From NCBI GenBank assembly GCA_009843725.1, contig VYCX01000345.1, positions 1 to 8,427 of the forward strand: 8,427 nt of DNA, written 5' to 3'. The stretch's first letter is position 1, and each line of letters opens with the position of its first letter. The translations under genes were made by a program, and so were the position numbers. Under the pieces are notes generated by a model. That model saw only the letters and a list, made by a program, of their open reading frames with translations, made no database searches and was not told the DNA's origin. Positions 1 to 6,625 of this stretch are shown here, piece by piece. This stretch comes from Boseongicola sp. SB0675_bin_26. GTDB taxonomy: Bacteria; Pseudomonadota; Alphaproteobacteria; Rhodobacterales; Rhodobacteraceae.

Positions 1-1236
1 GTCATCGCGATGGACATGGTGCCGAGGATCAGCCGGGCGCAGAAAATGGACGCGCTCAGCTCGATGGCGAACATCGCCGGCTATCGTGCGGTCATCGAGG
101 CAGGGAACAATTTCGGACGGTTCTTCACGGGCCAGATCACGGCCGCAGGCAAGGTGCCTCCGGCGAAAGTCCTCGTCGTGGGGGCGGGCGTGGCCGGACT
201 TGCGGCAATCGGCACGGCCACAAGCCTCGGGGCGATCACCTACGCCTTTGACGTGAGGCCGGAAGTGGCTGAGCAGATCGAGTCGATGGGGGCGGAATTC
301 GTGGTGCTGGAGTTCGAGGACCAGCAGCAGGATGGCGCTGCCACGGGTGGCTATGCCTCGCCGTCAAGCCCGGAGTTCAGGGAGAAGCAGCTCGAGAAGT
401 TTCGCGAACTCGCGCCCGAGATGGATATTGTCATCACGACAGCCTTGATACCGAACCGGGACGCACCAATCCTCTGGACCCGCGACATGGTCGAGGCCAT
501 GAAGCCCGGCAGCGTCATCATCGACCTTGCGGCCGAACGGGGCGGCAACTGCGAACTGACTGAAAGGGACGAAAGGATCGTGACGGACAATGGGGTCACC
601 ATTGTCGGCTATACCGACTTTCCGTCCCGCATGGCCGCGCAGTCCTCGCTGCTGTATGCAACCAACGTCCGGCACATGGTCGCGGACCTGACTCCGGAAC
701 GGAACGGTGAGGTCGTCCACGACATGGAGGATGATGTCATCCGCGGGGCCACGGTGACCTTCGGCGGTGAAATAACCTACCCGCCACCGCCTCCGAAGGT
801 TCAGGCGATCGCGGCGCAGCCCGCGAAGGCAAGCCCGCGCGAACAGACGCCGGCGCAAAAAAAGGCCGGGGAGCTTGCCGCCTTCAAGGAAGCGACCAAG
901 CGGCAGGTCGCGCTGCTCGTGGTCGGCGGCCTTCTCATGCTCCTTGTCGGGTCGTACGCGCCCGCGAGCTTCATGCAGCACTTCATTGTCTTCGCTCTCG
1001 CCGTGTTCGTCGGATTCCAGGTCATCTGGAATGTCCAGCATGCGCTTCACACGCCGCTGATGTCTGTGACGAACGCGATTTCGGGGATCATCATCGTCGG
1101 AGCGCTGCTTCAGATCGGGGCCGTGCACTGGGTCGTCGTATTCCTGAGTTTCGTCAGCGTGTTGATCGCTTCAATCAATGTAGTGGGAGGCTTTCTGGTG
1201 ACGCGCCGGATGCTTGCCATGTTCCAGAAGTCGTAA
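1..1236 (+). CDS. pntA: NAD(P) transhydrogenase subunit alpha, C-terminal part (5' end outside window)
   Basis: This is the alpha subunit of the membrane-bound proton-translocating transhydrogenase, which transfers hydride from NADH to NADP+ driven by proton entry. The frame is open from base 1, so the gene begins upstream. About 411 of the usual 510-525 residues are present, and the start of the NAD(H)-binding domain I is missing. Counting from the Met at base 10, the RQD loop (RISRAQKMD, residues 6-14) keeps Arg, Gln and Asp. The nucleotide-binding motif GAGVAG lies at 58-63. The stretch at 141-147 (VITTALI) and GGNCE at 178-182 are family hallmarks. A proline-rich linker (about 257-285) leads into four hydrophobic segments (about 299-397), including the conserved [16 protein letters not shown] run. 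Domain I and the membrane domain II part are fused in one chain, as in Escherichia coli and Rhodobacter, not split into PntAA and PntAB. The stop is 12 bp before pntB, so the two are co-transcribed. Confidence 0.97.
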   Translation, partial: VIAMDMVPRISRAQKMDALSSMANIAGYRAVIEAGNNFGRFFTGQITAAGKVPPAKVLVVGAGVAGLAAIGTATSLGAITYAFDVRPEVAEQIESMGAEFVVLEFEDQQQDGAATGGYASPSSPEFREKQLEKFRELAPEMDIVITTALIPNRDAPILWTRDMVEAMKPGSVIIDLAAERGGNCELTERDERIVTDNGVTIVGYTDFPSRMAAQSSLLYATNVRHMVADLTPERNGEVVHDMEDDVIRGATVTFGGEITYPPPPPKVQAIAAQPAKASPREQTPAQKKAGELAAFKEATKRQVALLVVGGLLMLLVGSYAPASFMQHFIVFALAVFVGFQVIWNVQHALHTPLMSVTNAISGIIIVGALLQIGAVHWVVVFLSFVSVLIASINVVGGFLVTRRMLAMFQKS

Positions 1237-1240
1237 GGGG
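1235..1240 (+). promoter_or_regulatory. Ribosome binding site of pntB
   Basis: AAGGGG begins inside the pntA stop codon and lies 8 bases before the pntB ATG at 1249. Its position supports that start codon and suggests the translation of the two subunits is coordinated. Confidence 0.6.
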
Positions 1241-1248
1241 CCCGGACG

Positions 1249-2730
1249 ATGCTGTCGAACGGACTTGTCTCGGCCGCCTACATCGCGGCGTCGGTTCTCT
1301 TCATCCTGTCGCTTGGCGGCCTGTCAAACCAGGAAAGCGCCAAGCGGGCGATCTGGTACGGAATCGTCGGCATGGCGATCGCCATCCTGGCGACGGTGCT
1401 GTCACCGGGAATCCAGAACCTTGGGCTGATCGTCGTCGCCGTAGCGGTGGGCGCCTTCGTGGGCCAGTACGTGGCTGCTCGGGTGAAGATGACGGAAATG
1501 CCGCAGCTGGTGGCCGCGCTTCATTCGTTTGTCGGGCTGGCGGCGGTGTTCATCGGGCTGAACGCCGACATCATGCTTAACGCGGTCACAGAGATGCGTG
1601 AGGCGGGCATGGCACTCGAGGGGGCAGGCCTGACCGCCTTCGGCGAGAAGCTCTGGAAGAAGGACGCGACCGAAGTCGCGATCCTGAAGGTTGAGGTCTT
1701 CCTTGGCATCGTGATAGGTGCGATCACGTTTACCGGATCCGTCGTCGCGTTCGGGAAGCTTGCCGGCAAGGTCAGCGGCAAGCCGAAGAAACTCATGCTG
1801 CCCTCGGAAAGCATGCCCCTGCCGGTCATTTCCGGACACTGGCTGAACGCGATCGCCACGGTCGCGTGCCTCGTTCTCGGGCTTCTCTATCTCGACGGGG
1901 CCGGCATCTGGACGATGGTCGTGGTTTCGCTTGTGGCGGGATTCATCGGATGGCACTTGATCATGGGGATCGGCGGTGCCGACATGCCTGTCGTCGTCTC
2001 GATGCTGAACAGCTATTCAGGATGGGCGGCAGCGGCGATCGGCTTCACTTTGGGCAACGACCTGCTGATCGTGACCGGCGCCCTCGTGGGTTCCTCCGGG
2101 GCGATCCTGTCCTACATCATGTGCCGCGCCATGAACCGGCATTTCGTGAGCGTGATCCTTGGCGGTTTCGGCGGGGACGGCGGTCCGGCGGCGGAAATCA
2201 AGGGCGAGCAGATTGCCATTGACGCCGACGGCGTGTCAACCGCCTTGAGCGAAGCGGATTCGATCATCATCGTGCCAGGCTACGGGATGGCGGTGGCTCA
2301 GGCACAGGCATCAGTCAGCGAACTGACGCAGAAGCTCCGGGCTCAAGGCAAGGAAGTGCGATTTGCCATTCACCCGGTTGCCGGGCGCCTGCCGGGCCAC
2401 ATGAACGTGCTGCTGGCCGAGGCCAAGGTTCCCTATGACATCGTGCTCGAAATGGACGAGATCAACGAAGACTTTCCGGACACCGACGTGGCGATCGTCA
2501 TCGGCTCGAACGACATCGTCAACCCGGCCGCGCAGGACGATCCGAACTCGCCGATTGCCGGCATGCCCGTGCTCGAGGTCTGGAAGGCCAAGCAGGTCTT
2601 CGTTTCCAAGCGGGGGCAGGGCACAGGATACGCTGGCATTGAGAACCCGCTGTTCTACAAGGAAAACACGCGCATGTTCTACGGCGATGCCAAGGACAGC
2701 GTGAACAGCCTGCTGCCGAAGATAGAGTAA
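1249..2730 (+). CDS. pntB: NAD(P) transhydrogenase subunit beta
   Basis: This is the beta subunit of the transhydrogenase: the rest of the membrane domain II plus the NADP(H)-binding domain III. It is 493 residues long and starts at ATG 1249 behind a good ribosome binding site. The N-terminal two thirds is a series of hydrophobic helices. The proton-channel histidine is in [14 protein letters not shown] (His92, equivalent to His91 of E. coli) and the conserved Asp245 is in [20 protein letters not shown]. Domain III carries the NADP motif [11 protein letters not shown] (343-353), the [18 protein letters not shown] block (375-392), EMDEIN (401-406) and the lid region around [20 protein letters not shown]. 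It is about 30 residues longer than the E. coli protein; the extra is mainly a hydrophilic insert around residues 110-145 between two membrane helices, which I recall as usual in alphaproteobacterial PntB. It acts in the cytoplasmic membrane with PntA to supply NADPH. Confidence 0.97.
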   Translation: MLSNGLVSAAYIAASVLFILSLGGLSNQESAKRAIWYGIVGMAIAILATVLSPGIQNLGLIVVAVAVGAFVGQYVAARVKMTEMPQLVAALHSFVGLAAVFIGLNADIMLNAVTEMREAGMALEGAGLTAFGEKLWKKDATEVAILKVEVFLGIVIGAITFTGSVVAFGKLAGKVSGKPKKLMLPSESMPLPVISGHWLNAIATVACLVLGLLYLDGAGIWTMVVVSLVAGFIGWHLIMGIGGADMPVVVSMLNSYSGWAAAAIGFTLGNDLLIVTGALVGSSGAILSYIMCRAMNRHFVSVILGGFGGDGGPAAEIKGEQIAIDADGVSTALSEADSIIIVPGYGMAVAQAQASVSELTQKLRAQGKEVRFAIHPVAGRLPGHMNVLLAEAKVPYDIVLEMDEINEDFPDTDVAIVIGSNDIVNPAAQDDPNSPIAGMPVLEVWKAKQVFVSKRGQGTGYAGIENPLFYKENTRMFYGDAKDSVNSLLPKIE

Positions 2731-2785
2731 TCGCCGGTCTGTCTGTTCGCGGGCGCACCGACTGACGAGCGCCTCGCGTGAAGAA

Positions 2786-3742
2786 TCAGCTTCGGCCCGC
2801 AATGACCTCGTGACCAGGCCCTTCCGGCTCGTCATCGACGATTTCGGGCGGAAAGCCGGATGCACGGACATCGAGTCCGGTCGGTTCCTCGTAGCGCCTG
2901 ATGATGTTGGGCGAAAGTTCGCGCGGGCCATAGGTTGCGACAGCCTCCCGAAACAGGTCGACGAGCAGCGGGGAAAGCGCGAGCGGAACTCCCTTGTCGG
3001 CGGCGATTTGGTCGAAGAGACTCACGTCCTTCAGCACAAGATCCATCGTGAAGTTGATATCCCGCGACCCGTTGAGAATGACCTGGCTTTCGGTTTCGTG
3101 AACGAAGGAATTGCCGGACGAGATTCGGATTGCCTCGTAGGTGGTGGCGAGATCCATGCCGGCCGCCTTCATCGTCGTCAGCGCCTCGGCGAGGCTGACG
3201 AGATTGGCGGTGGCAAGATAGTTGGTCATGACCTTGAGGGTCGACGCCGACCCGACCGCGCCGGTGTGCAACACCCGCCGTCCGAGTGTCGTGAGGACCG
3301 GAAGGGCCCTCTCGAAAGTTGGCCGGTCGCATCCCGCAAAGATTGAAATGTTGCCGGTCGCCGCGCGATGGCAGCCGCCGGATACCGGACAATCGACTGC
3401 GTGCGCACCTTTTTCTTGGACGAGGCGCGCCATGCGCCGGACTTCGTCTGCATCGGTGGTCGACATTTCTGCCCAGATGGATCCCGGGCGAATTGCAGTG
3501 AGAATGCCGTCCTCGCCCTCCATGACGGTCGAGCAGGCGGACGGTGAGGGCAGGCAGGTGATCACGTAGTCGCAAGTGGCGACCATTTCTGCGGGACTCC
3601 CGGCCCATCTTGCGCCGTCCGCGAGAAACGGCTCGGCCATTTCGTGATCAATGTCGCGGACGGTCAGGTCGAGGCCGTTCCGCAGCAGGCTGCAGGCAAG
3701 TTTGCCGCCAACATTGCCAAGGCCGATGAAGCCAATCTTCAT
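2786..3742 (-). CDS. Beta-hydroxyacid dehydrogenase (3-hydroxyisobutyrate dehydrogenase family, NAD(P)-dependent)
   Basis: This is a 318-residue soluble oxidoreductase of the 3-hydroxyisobutyrate/tartronate semialdehyde reductase family, which interconverts a beta-hydroxyacid and its oxo form with NAD(P). The Rossmann motif GLGNVG (7-12) opens the protein. Asp30 at the end of the second strand hints at NAD rather than NADP. The substrate-binding motif DCPVSGG is at 117-123, and the catalytic Lys170 with Asn174 is in KVMTNYLATANL. The C-terminal all-helical domain has the typical LKDVSLF block (237-243), followed by a tail of about 25-30 residues rich in Asp/Glu/Pro that most family members lack. 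The start was chosen because it puts the Rossmann strand at the N-terminus, with GGGGAGA (3750-3756) just upstream. An in-frame ATG at 3766 with AAGGAAAAGGG upstream is an alternative adding 8 residues. The frame stays open further upstream, but only antisense to the next gene. The true substrate cannot be read from sequence. Confidence 0.9.
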   Translation of the reverse strand: MKIGFIGLGNVGGKLACSLLRNGLDLTVRDIDHEMAEPFLADGARWAGSPAEMVATCDYVITCLPSPSACSTVMEGEDGILTAIRPGSIWAEMSTTDADEVRRMARLVQEKGAHAVDCPVSGGCHRAATGNISIFAGCDRPTFERALPVLTTLGRRVLHTGAVGSASTLKVMTNYLATANLVSLAEALTTMKAAGMDLATTYEAIRISSGNSFVHETESQVILNGSRDINFTMDLVLKDVSLFDQIAADKGVPLALSPLLVDLFREAVATYGPRELSPNIIRRYEEPTGLDVRASGFPPEIVDDEPEGPGHEVIAGRS

Positions 3743-3863
3743 GACAGTTCTCCCCGCGAATTGCATGCCCTTTTCCTTCTGGAAGGGATCGTCCATTTGC
3801 GGCATCAAGAGGGCGCTTTTGCATGGCTTGCCAGAAAGTGCGCCGCATGCTGAATTCGGTGCG
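3743..3863. promoter_or_regulatory. Divergent intergenic region with inverted operator-like arms
   Basis: This 121-bp gap separates two divergently transcribed enzyme genes and so probably holds both promoters. Near its two ends lie related, oppositely oriented elements: GAATTGCATGC at 3758-3768 and GCATGCTGAATTC at 3845-3857. The reverse complement of the second is GAATTCAGCATGC, which matches the first apart from a 2-base insertion. They could be operator half-sites of a shared regulator, or chance. For the plus-strand gene, TTGCCA (3828-3833) and TGAATT (3851-3856) are 17 bases apart but leave almost no leader, so I do not assign them as a promoter. Confidence 0.35.
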
Positions 3864-4970
3864 ATGAAACGACCACGGGAAACCCCGCTTGCCGACAGGC
3901 TTCCGGCGACGGTGCCATTTGTCGGCCCTGAAGCCATCGAGCGTCGCCTTGGCCGCCCATTCCGCGCACGGATCGGTGCCAACGAAAACGTGTTCGGACC
4001 GTCCCCCAAGGCAATCAAGGCAATTCAGGACCAGGCGGGCGATGCCTGGATGTACGGAGATCCCGAGAGCTTCGAGTTGCGCGAGGCTCTTGCTGGTCAT
4101 CTGGGAATTGCCCGAGACGAAGTCGTCGTGGGCGAGGGGGTCGACGGGCTTCTTGGCTATGCCGTGAGACTCTTTGTCGAGGAAGGCGATCGTGTCGTGA
4201 CCTCCGAGGGAGCCTATCCGACATTCAACTACCATGTCGTGGGATTCGGCGGCGACCTTGTGAAGGTGCCGTACCGGGACGACAGGGAAGATGTGGACGC
4301 CCTCCTTGAAGCTGCGCGGGATTCCCGGGCGAAAGTGATTTACTTGGCGAATCCTGACAATCCTATGGGAACCTGGCAGGATCCGGCCCGGATCGAAGCC
4401 ATGGTTGCGGACCTTCCTGAGAATTGCGTCCTGATCCTTGACGAGGCCTACCTGGAGTTTGCGCCGGAAAGCATCGTGCCGACCGTGCCGATTGCCGATC
4501 CTCGCGTGATCCGCATGCGGACGTTTTCCAAGGCCTACGGAATGGCTGGAATGCGGGTGGGCTATGCCTTTGGCGAGCGGAGCGTGATCCAGAGCTTCGA
4601 GAAGATACGCAATCATTTCGGCATGAACCGGGTCAGCCAGATCGCTGCGCAGATCGCCCTTTCGGACCAGGGCTGGCTTGGTCACGTCAGAAGCGAAGTC
4701 GCCATGGCGCGCGAGCGAATCGCGGCGGTCGCGGAGGACAGCGGGCTGGACCCGATCCAGTCGGCAGCGAATTTCGTTGCCGTTGACTGCGGCGGGGATG
4801 GCGCATTCGCGCGTCGCGTGCTGGAAGAGCTCGAAGCGCGGGATGTTTTCGTTCGGATGCCGGGCGTCGCGCCCGGGAATCGATGCATTCGGATTACCGC
4901 AGGGCGTCCGGCCGACCTGGATCTCCTTGCGCAGGCCCTGCCAGAAGCCCTCGCGGCTGCCAGGCGCTGA
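3864..4970 (+). CDS. HisC-like PLP-dependent aminotransferase (class I/II fold)
   Basis: This is a 368-residue fold-type I aminotransferase closest in pattern to histidinol-phosphate aminotransferase; E. coli HisC is 356 residues. Seen motifs: GANENVFGPSP (38-48) for the substrate pocket, the Y64 GDPES segment that contacts the partner subunit's cofactor, NPDNPMGT (163-170) with the PLP-contacting Asn166, DEAYLEF (193-199) with Asp193 pairing with the pyridine nitrogen and Tyr196, and RTFSKAYGMAGMRVGY (219-234) with Schiff-base Lys223 and phosphate-contacting Arg231. Arg343 in RCIRITAG should bind the substrate carboxylate. The start at ATG 3864 gives a standard N-terminus but has only a weak ribosome binding site; the upstream in-frame extension overlaps the divergent gene and is unlikely to be coding. 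No other his genes are nearby, so a histidine-biosynthetic role is not supported by context. A paralogous role on an aromatic or other amino acid is equally possible, hence no symbol. Confidence 0.92.
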   Translation: MKRPRETPLADRLPATVPFVGPEAIERRLGRPFRARIGANENVFGPSPKAIKAIQDQAGDAWMYGDPESFELREALAGHLGIARDEVVVGEGVDGLLGYAVRLFVEEGDRVVTSEGAYPTFNYHVVGFGGDLVKVPYRDDREDVDALLEAARDSRAKVIYLANPDNPMGTWQDPARIEAMVADLPENCVLILDEAYLEFAPESIVPTVPIADPRVIRMRTFSKAYGMAGMRVGYAFGERSVIQSFEKIRNHFGMNRVSQIAAQIALSDQGWLGHVRSEVAMARERIAAVAEDSGLDPIQSAANFVAVDCGGDGAFARRVLEELEARDVFVRMPGVAPGNRCIRITAGRPADLDLLAQALPEALAAARR

Positions 4971-5360
4971 TCTTGTCCGGTCGCACTTTCGCTGGGCCTC
5001 GGTTCACTTGAACGCGAATCAAGATCATGAACGTGTTCAGTTGCAGGATTCTGGACACGCGGTTTCTCAGATGCGCTCGAGGCAACCTTCCGCATGGTTG
5101 CCTGGCTGTGGTGCCGGCAGGACATGGCTTGCCGAATCCTGGGCCGCGACGGGCGCGATCTTTCCCGAATTCCTCCGATCCCACGAAGCGGCGGCCATCC
5201 TGCGATAGGGCGTGCGAAACCTCGGCAGCCACCGGTCAAAGGGCAGCGGGCCCGCCTAATTCGTGCTTGACAATCAAGTCGCGTACCGCCGCGCGTCCCT
5301 CCGCGAATGGGCGTGGTCGAAGCGCGTGAGCTCAGACACCTGGAGCTTTCTCGATATGGT
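4971..5360. other. Long stretch with no recognisable gene
   Basis: Open frames cross this stretch on both strands, but none has a recognisable motif, and none has a convincing ribosome binding site. A plus-strand frame of 100 codons (5027-5329) and a minus-strand one of 112 codons (4894-5232) are arginine/proline-rich compositions typical of spurious frames in GC-rich DNA. The only structure I see is the hairpin at 5080-5103 and a short palindrome CTTGA-CAA-TCAAG at 5266-5278. It may be a decayed gene now beyond recognition, since the neighbouring DNA to the right is clearly decaying. Confidence 0.5.
5080..5103. repeat. Perfect 8-bp inverted repeat (hairpin)
   Basis: AGGCAACC (5080-5087) and GGTTGCCT (5096-5103) are exact reverse complements around an 8-base loop. 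It lies 110 bp downstream of the aminotransferase stop. There is no following T-run, so it is not a standard intrinsic terminator, although it could still contribute to transcript end formation. Confidence 0.4.
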
Positions 5361-5361
5361 T

Positions 5362-5391
5362 TTAGCCTCCTCGAACGAAGCCCGCTATCAT
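5362..5391 (+). promoter_or_regulatory. Candidate promoter of the antitoxin-toxin operon
   Basis: TATCAT at 5386-5391 resembles a -10 box, and TTAGCC at 5362-5367 is a poor -35 box 18 bases upstream. The -10 candidate abuts the ATGACCAG repeats, the usual arrangement for an autorepressed toxin-antitoxin operon. This is inference from position and similarity only. Confidence 0.35.
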
Positions 5392-5429
5392 ATGACCAGT
5401 TTCATGACCAGATGAGGTTGTCATGGTCA
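5391..5429 (+). promoter_or_regulatory. Operator-like repeats before the antitoxin gene
   Basis: ATGACCAG occurs at 5392-5399 and again at 5404-5411, spaced 12 bases start to start, close to one helical turn. The inverted form TGGTCA follows at 5424-5429, overlapping the antitoxin start codon. Phd/YefM-family antitoxins typically repress their own operon by binding short palindromic or repeated sites, so these are plausible binding sites. Confidence 0.4.
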
Positions 5430-5662
5430 CCGTAAATCTGACTCAGGCGAAGGCGCGCCTTGGCGAAGCTCTGGACGAGGTGGAAGCTGGCCAGGAGGTG
5501 GTCATCACCCGTCGTGGCAAGGCCGTGGCGCACCTCTCTGCCGCCGTTCCCCCCAAGAAACCTCTGCCCCTGCGGGAGTTGGCTGGGTTTCGAGCGACCT
5601 TGCCTCGGTTGCGGCGACCGGCCGCGGAGCTGCTGCGCGAGGCTCGGGACGAGCGATTGTGA
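5423..5662 (+). CDS. Type II toxin-antitoxin antitoxin, Phd/YefM family
   Basis: This is a 79-residue antitoxin of the Phd/YefM (prevent-host-death) family, which binds and neutralises a partner toxin and represses its own operon. The N-terminal DNA-binding fold is clear: TVNLTQAKARLGEALDEVEA (3-22) followed by GQEVVITRRGKAVAHL (23-38), the standard helix and strand pattern of the family. The C-terminal part is proline- and arginine-rich and ends in a charged helix (AAELLREARDERL) of the kind that wraps the toxin. The ATG at 5423 has TGAGG (5413-5417) five bases upstream. The gene is intact, in the same reading frame as the toxin remnant that begins 18 bp after its stop. Since the toxin reading frame is broken, the antitoxin may now act only as a repressor or protect against a related toxin elsewhere. 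Confidence 0.9.
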   Translation: MVTVNLTQAKARLGEALDEVEAGQEVVITRRGKAVAHLSAAVPPKKPLPLRELAGFRATLPRLRRPAAELLREARDERL

Positions 5663-5680
5663 GGCCGGCGGTCGGTTCGC

Positions 5681-6130
5681 ATGCGCTACTTCGACACCAG
5701 TTTCCTCGTTTCCCTCATCCTGCCGGAGGCGACCAGAGAACCGATCACGGGTCTCTTCGAGGGCCTGCCAACGGACGCCCTGGCGGTCAGCCACCGGACC
5801 CGGGTCGAGTTCGCCTAGCTGCTTGTCCGCGAGGTTCGCATGGGCGGTCTGGAAGCTGCGGCGCCACGCGAGGCCGGTTCACAGTTCGAAGCAATCATCG
5901 AGGAGTAACTTTTCGTCCTTTTGCCAAACCACGCTGATTTCGATCGGGCCAGGGCATGGCTGAGCCGTTTCGAGACCGGCCTGAGGGCCGGGGACCCGTT
6001 GCACCTCGCCATCGCGAGCAATCGCGGGGCGGAGGCGATCTACAGTCTGGACAAGTTGATGATCGCGGCCGGAAAGACGCTGGGCGTGCCGACCAGAGCA
6101 AGGGGCCTTCTCCCGAGTTATGACGATTGA
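5681..6130 (+). pseudogene. PIN-domain (VapC-like) toxin, interrupted by two in-frame stops
   Basis: Read through from ATG 5681 to TGA 6128-6130, this frame gives 149 codons matching a PIN-domain ribonuclease toxin, the normal partner of the antitoxin just upstream. Two stop codons interrupt it: TAG at 5816-5818 (codon 46, after RVEFA) and TAA at 5906-5908 (codon 76, after IIEE). By family recollection both positions are usually serine, so each could come from one C-to-A change (TCG to TAG, TCA to TAA). No frameshift is needed anywhere. The four acidic residues expected to hold the metal ions are all present: Asp5 (MRYFDTS), Glu43 (RVEF), Asp105 (AGDPLHLAIA) and Asp124 (YSLDKLMIAAGKTLG). Translation from the ATG would give only 45 residues, and restart at TTG 5921 would give a 69-residue C-terminal half, so a working nuclease is unlikely. 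Retained residues suggest recent inactivation; programmed readthrough or sequencing error are less likely alternatives. Confidence 0.88.
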
Positions 6131-6165
6131 TGGCATCCTTGTTGTGTTCGAAGTGATGAGGCCCG

Positions 6166-6179
6166 CGCTCGACAGAGCG
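6166..6179. repeat. Small hairpin after the toxin remnant
   Basis: CGCTC and GAGCG pair perfectly around a GACA loop, 35 bp after the toxin's final stop. No T-run follows; it is a weak candidate for the end of the toxin-antitoxin transcript. Confidence 0.25.
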
Positions 6180-6185
6180 TAAGGT

Positions 6186-6464
6186 GTGCCCACGGGAAGA
6201 CGCAAAGTCCTGTTCGACACCCACGGCTCCCTCAAGAAGCTGGTCGCCGGAGGCATGCCCAGGCAGCAAGCCGACGCCTACGCGTGTTTGCTCATCCGTC
6301 TGATCGGGCAGAAAATCGCGACCGACAAGGCTCTTGATGCCCTCGGCCTCAAGTCCCCGGCAATCGGAGGTGGAACGCAGGGCGCTGAGACCTGCCAGAT
6401 CGGGGGCCCAAGGCGAATGCAGCGTCCCAGTCTATGCCGGAAGAGCGTCTCGTGCCACGATTGA
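6186..6464 (+). pseudogene. Truncated DUF1640-like (coiled-coil/CCDC90-type) fragment
   Basis: The frame from GTG 6186 encodes 92 residues. Residues 7-52 resemble the N-terminus of small DUF1640-type proteins as I recall them: VLFDTHGSLKKLVAGGMPRQ, then a helix rich in Ala/Gln, then IATDKALDAL in the place of the family's LATKxDLxxL. Those proteins continue as a charged coiled coil and end in a transmembrane helix. Here the coiled coil and membrane segment are missing, and after about codon 54 the frame becomes Gly/Pro/Arg-rich and unrecognisable. A neighbouring frame contains SEVERRALRPARS around 6360-6400, which might be a shifted continuation, but this is weak. An in-frame TAA sits two codons before the GTG and there is no properly spaced ribosome binding site. 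Likely a decayed remnant; the family assignment is moderate and no function can be claimed. Confidence 0.5.
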
Positions 6465-6625
6465 TCTTGCGTCCGCCTTCATGTCTTTCCCAAATTCCGG
6501 TATGGGAAACCGTCCGCACCGGCGTGGCTGGACGACGCACTCCGCCATTGCGCCGACATGTGCACCGGTTTCACCGATTGGCTTGCATCCGGCCAATTCC
6601 ATCTGGCCAAAGAAATCGGCCGCGG
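6465..6625. other. Short unassigned spacer between remnant and deacetylase gene
   Basis: No gene is supported here. One plus-strand frame stays open from 6465 to 6701 without a start codon and reads protein-like in part (AWLDDALRHCADMC, then GFTDWLASGQFHLAKEIG, about 6528-6620), so this could be the tail of a lost gene. I do not recognise it. Confidence 0.35.

Noticed and set aside
364..1128. 254-codon minus-strand open frame opposite pntA
   Set aside because: Arg/Asp/His-rich composition with no motif, a shadow of the strongly conserved pntA frame.
2731..2785. Possible bidirectional terminator between pntB and the dehydrogenase (GGCGC 2752-2756 with GCGCC 2769-2773)
   Set aside because: The 5-bp stem has a 12-base loop and no adjoining T-run on either strand, so it is too weak to call.
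3648..4685. 345-codon minus-strand open frame opposite the aminotransferase, and the 92-codon upstream extension of the dehydrogenase frame to 4018
   Set aside because: Both lie antisense to a gene with clear PLP-enzyme motifs and have no recognisable domain. Long antisense frames are common in GC-rich genes.
3864..4970. Assignment of the aminotransferase as HisC of histidine biosynthesis
   Set aside because: Motifs fit HisC-like enzymes in general, but no his genes flank it and several paralogous functions share these motifs, so the symbol was withheld.
5267..5272. TTGACA, a perfect -35 consensus
   Set aside because: No -10-like sequence lies 16-18 bases downstream (the region is GC-rich), and it is part of a short chance-like palindrome.
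5681..5818. A separate functional 45-residue protein from the toxin ATG
   Set aside because: It is simply the first third of a PIN domain whose remainder follows in the same frame after the stop codon.
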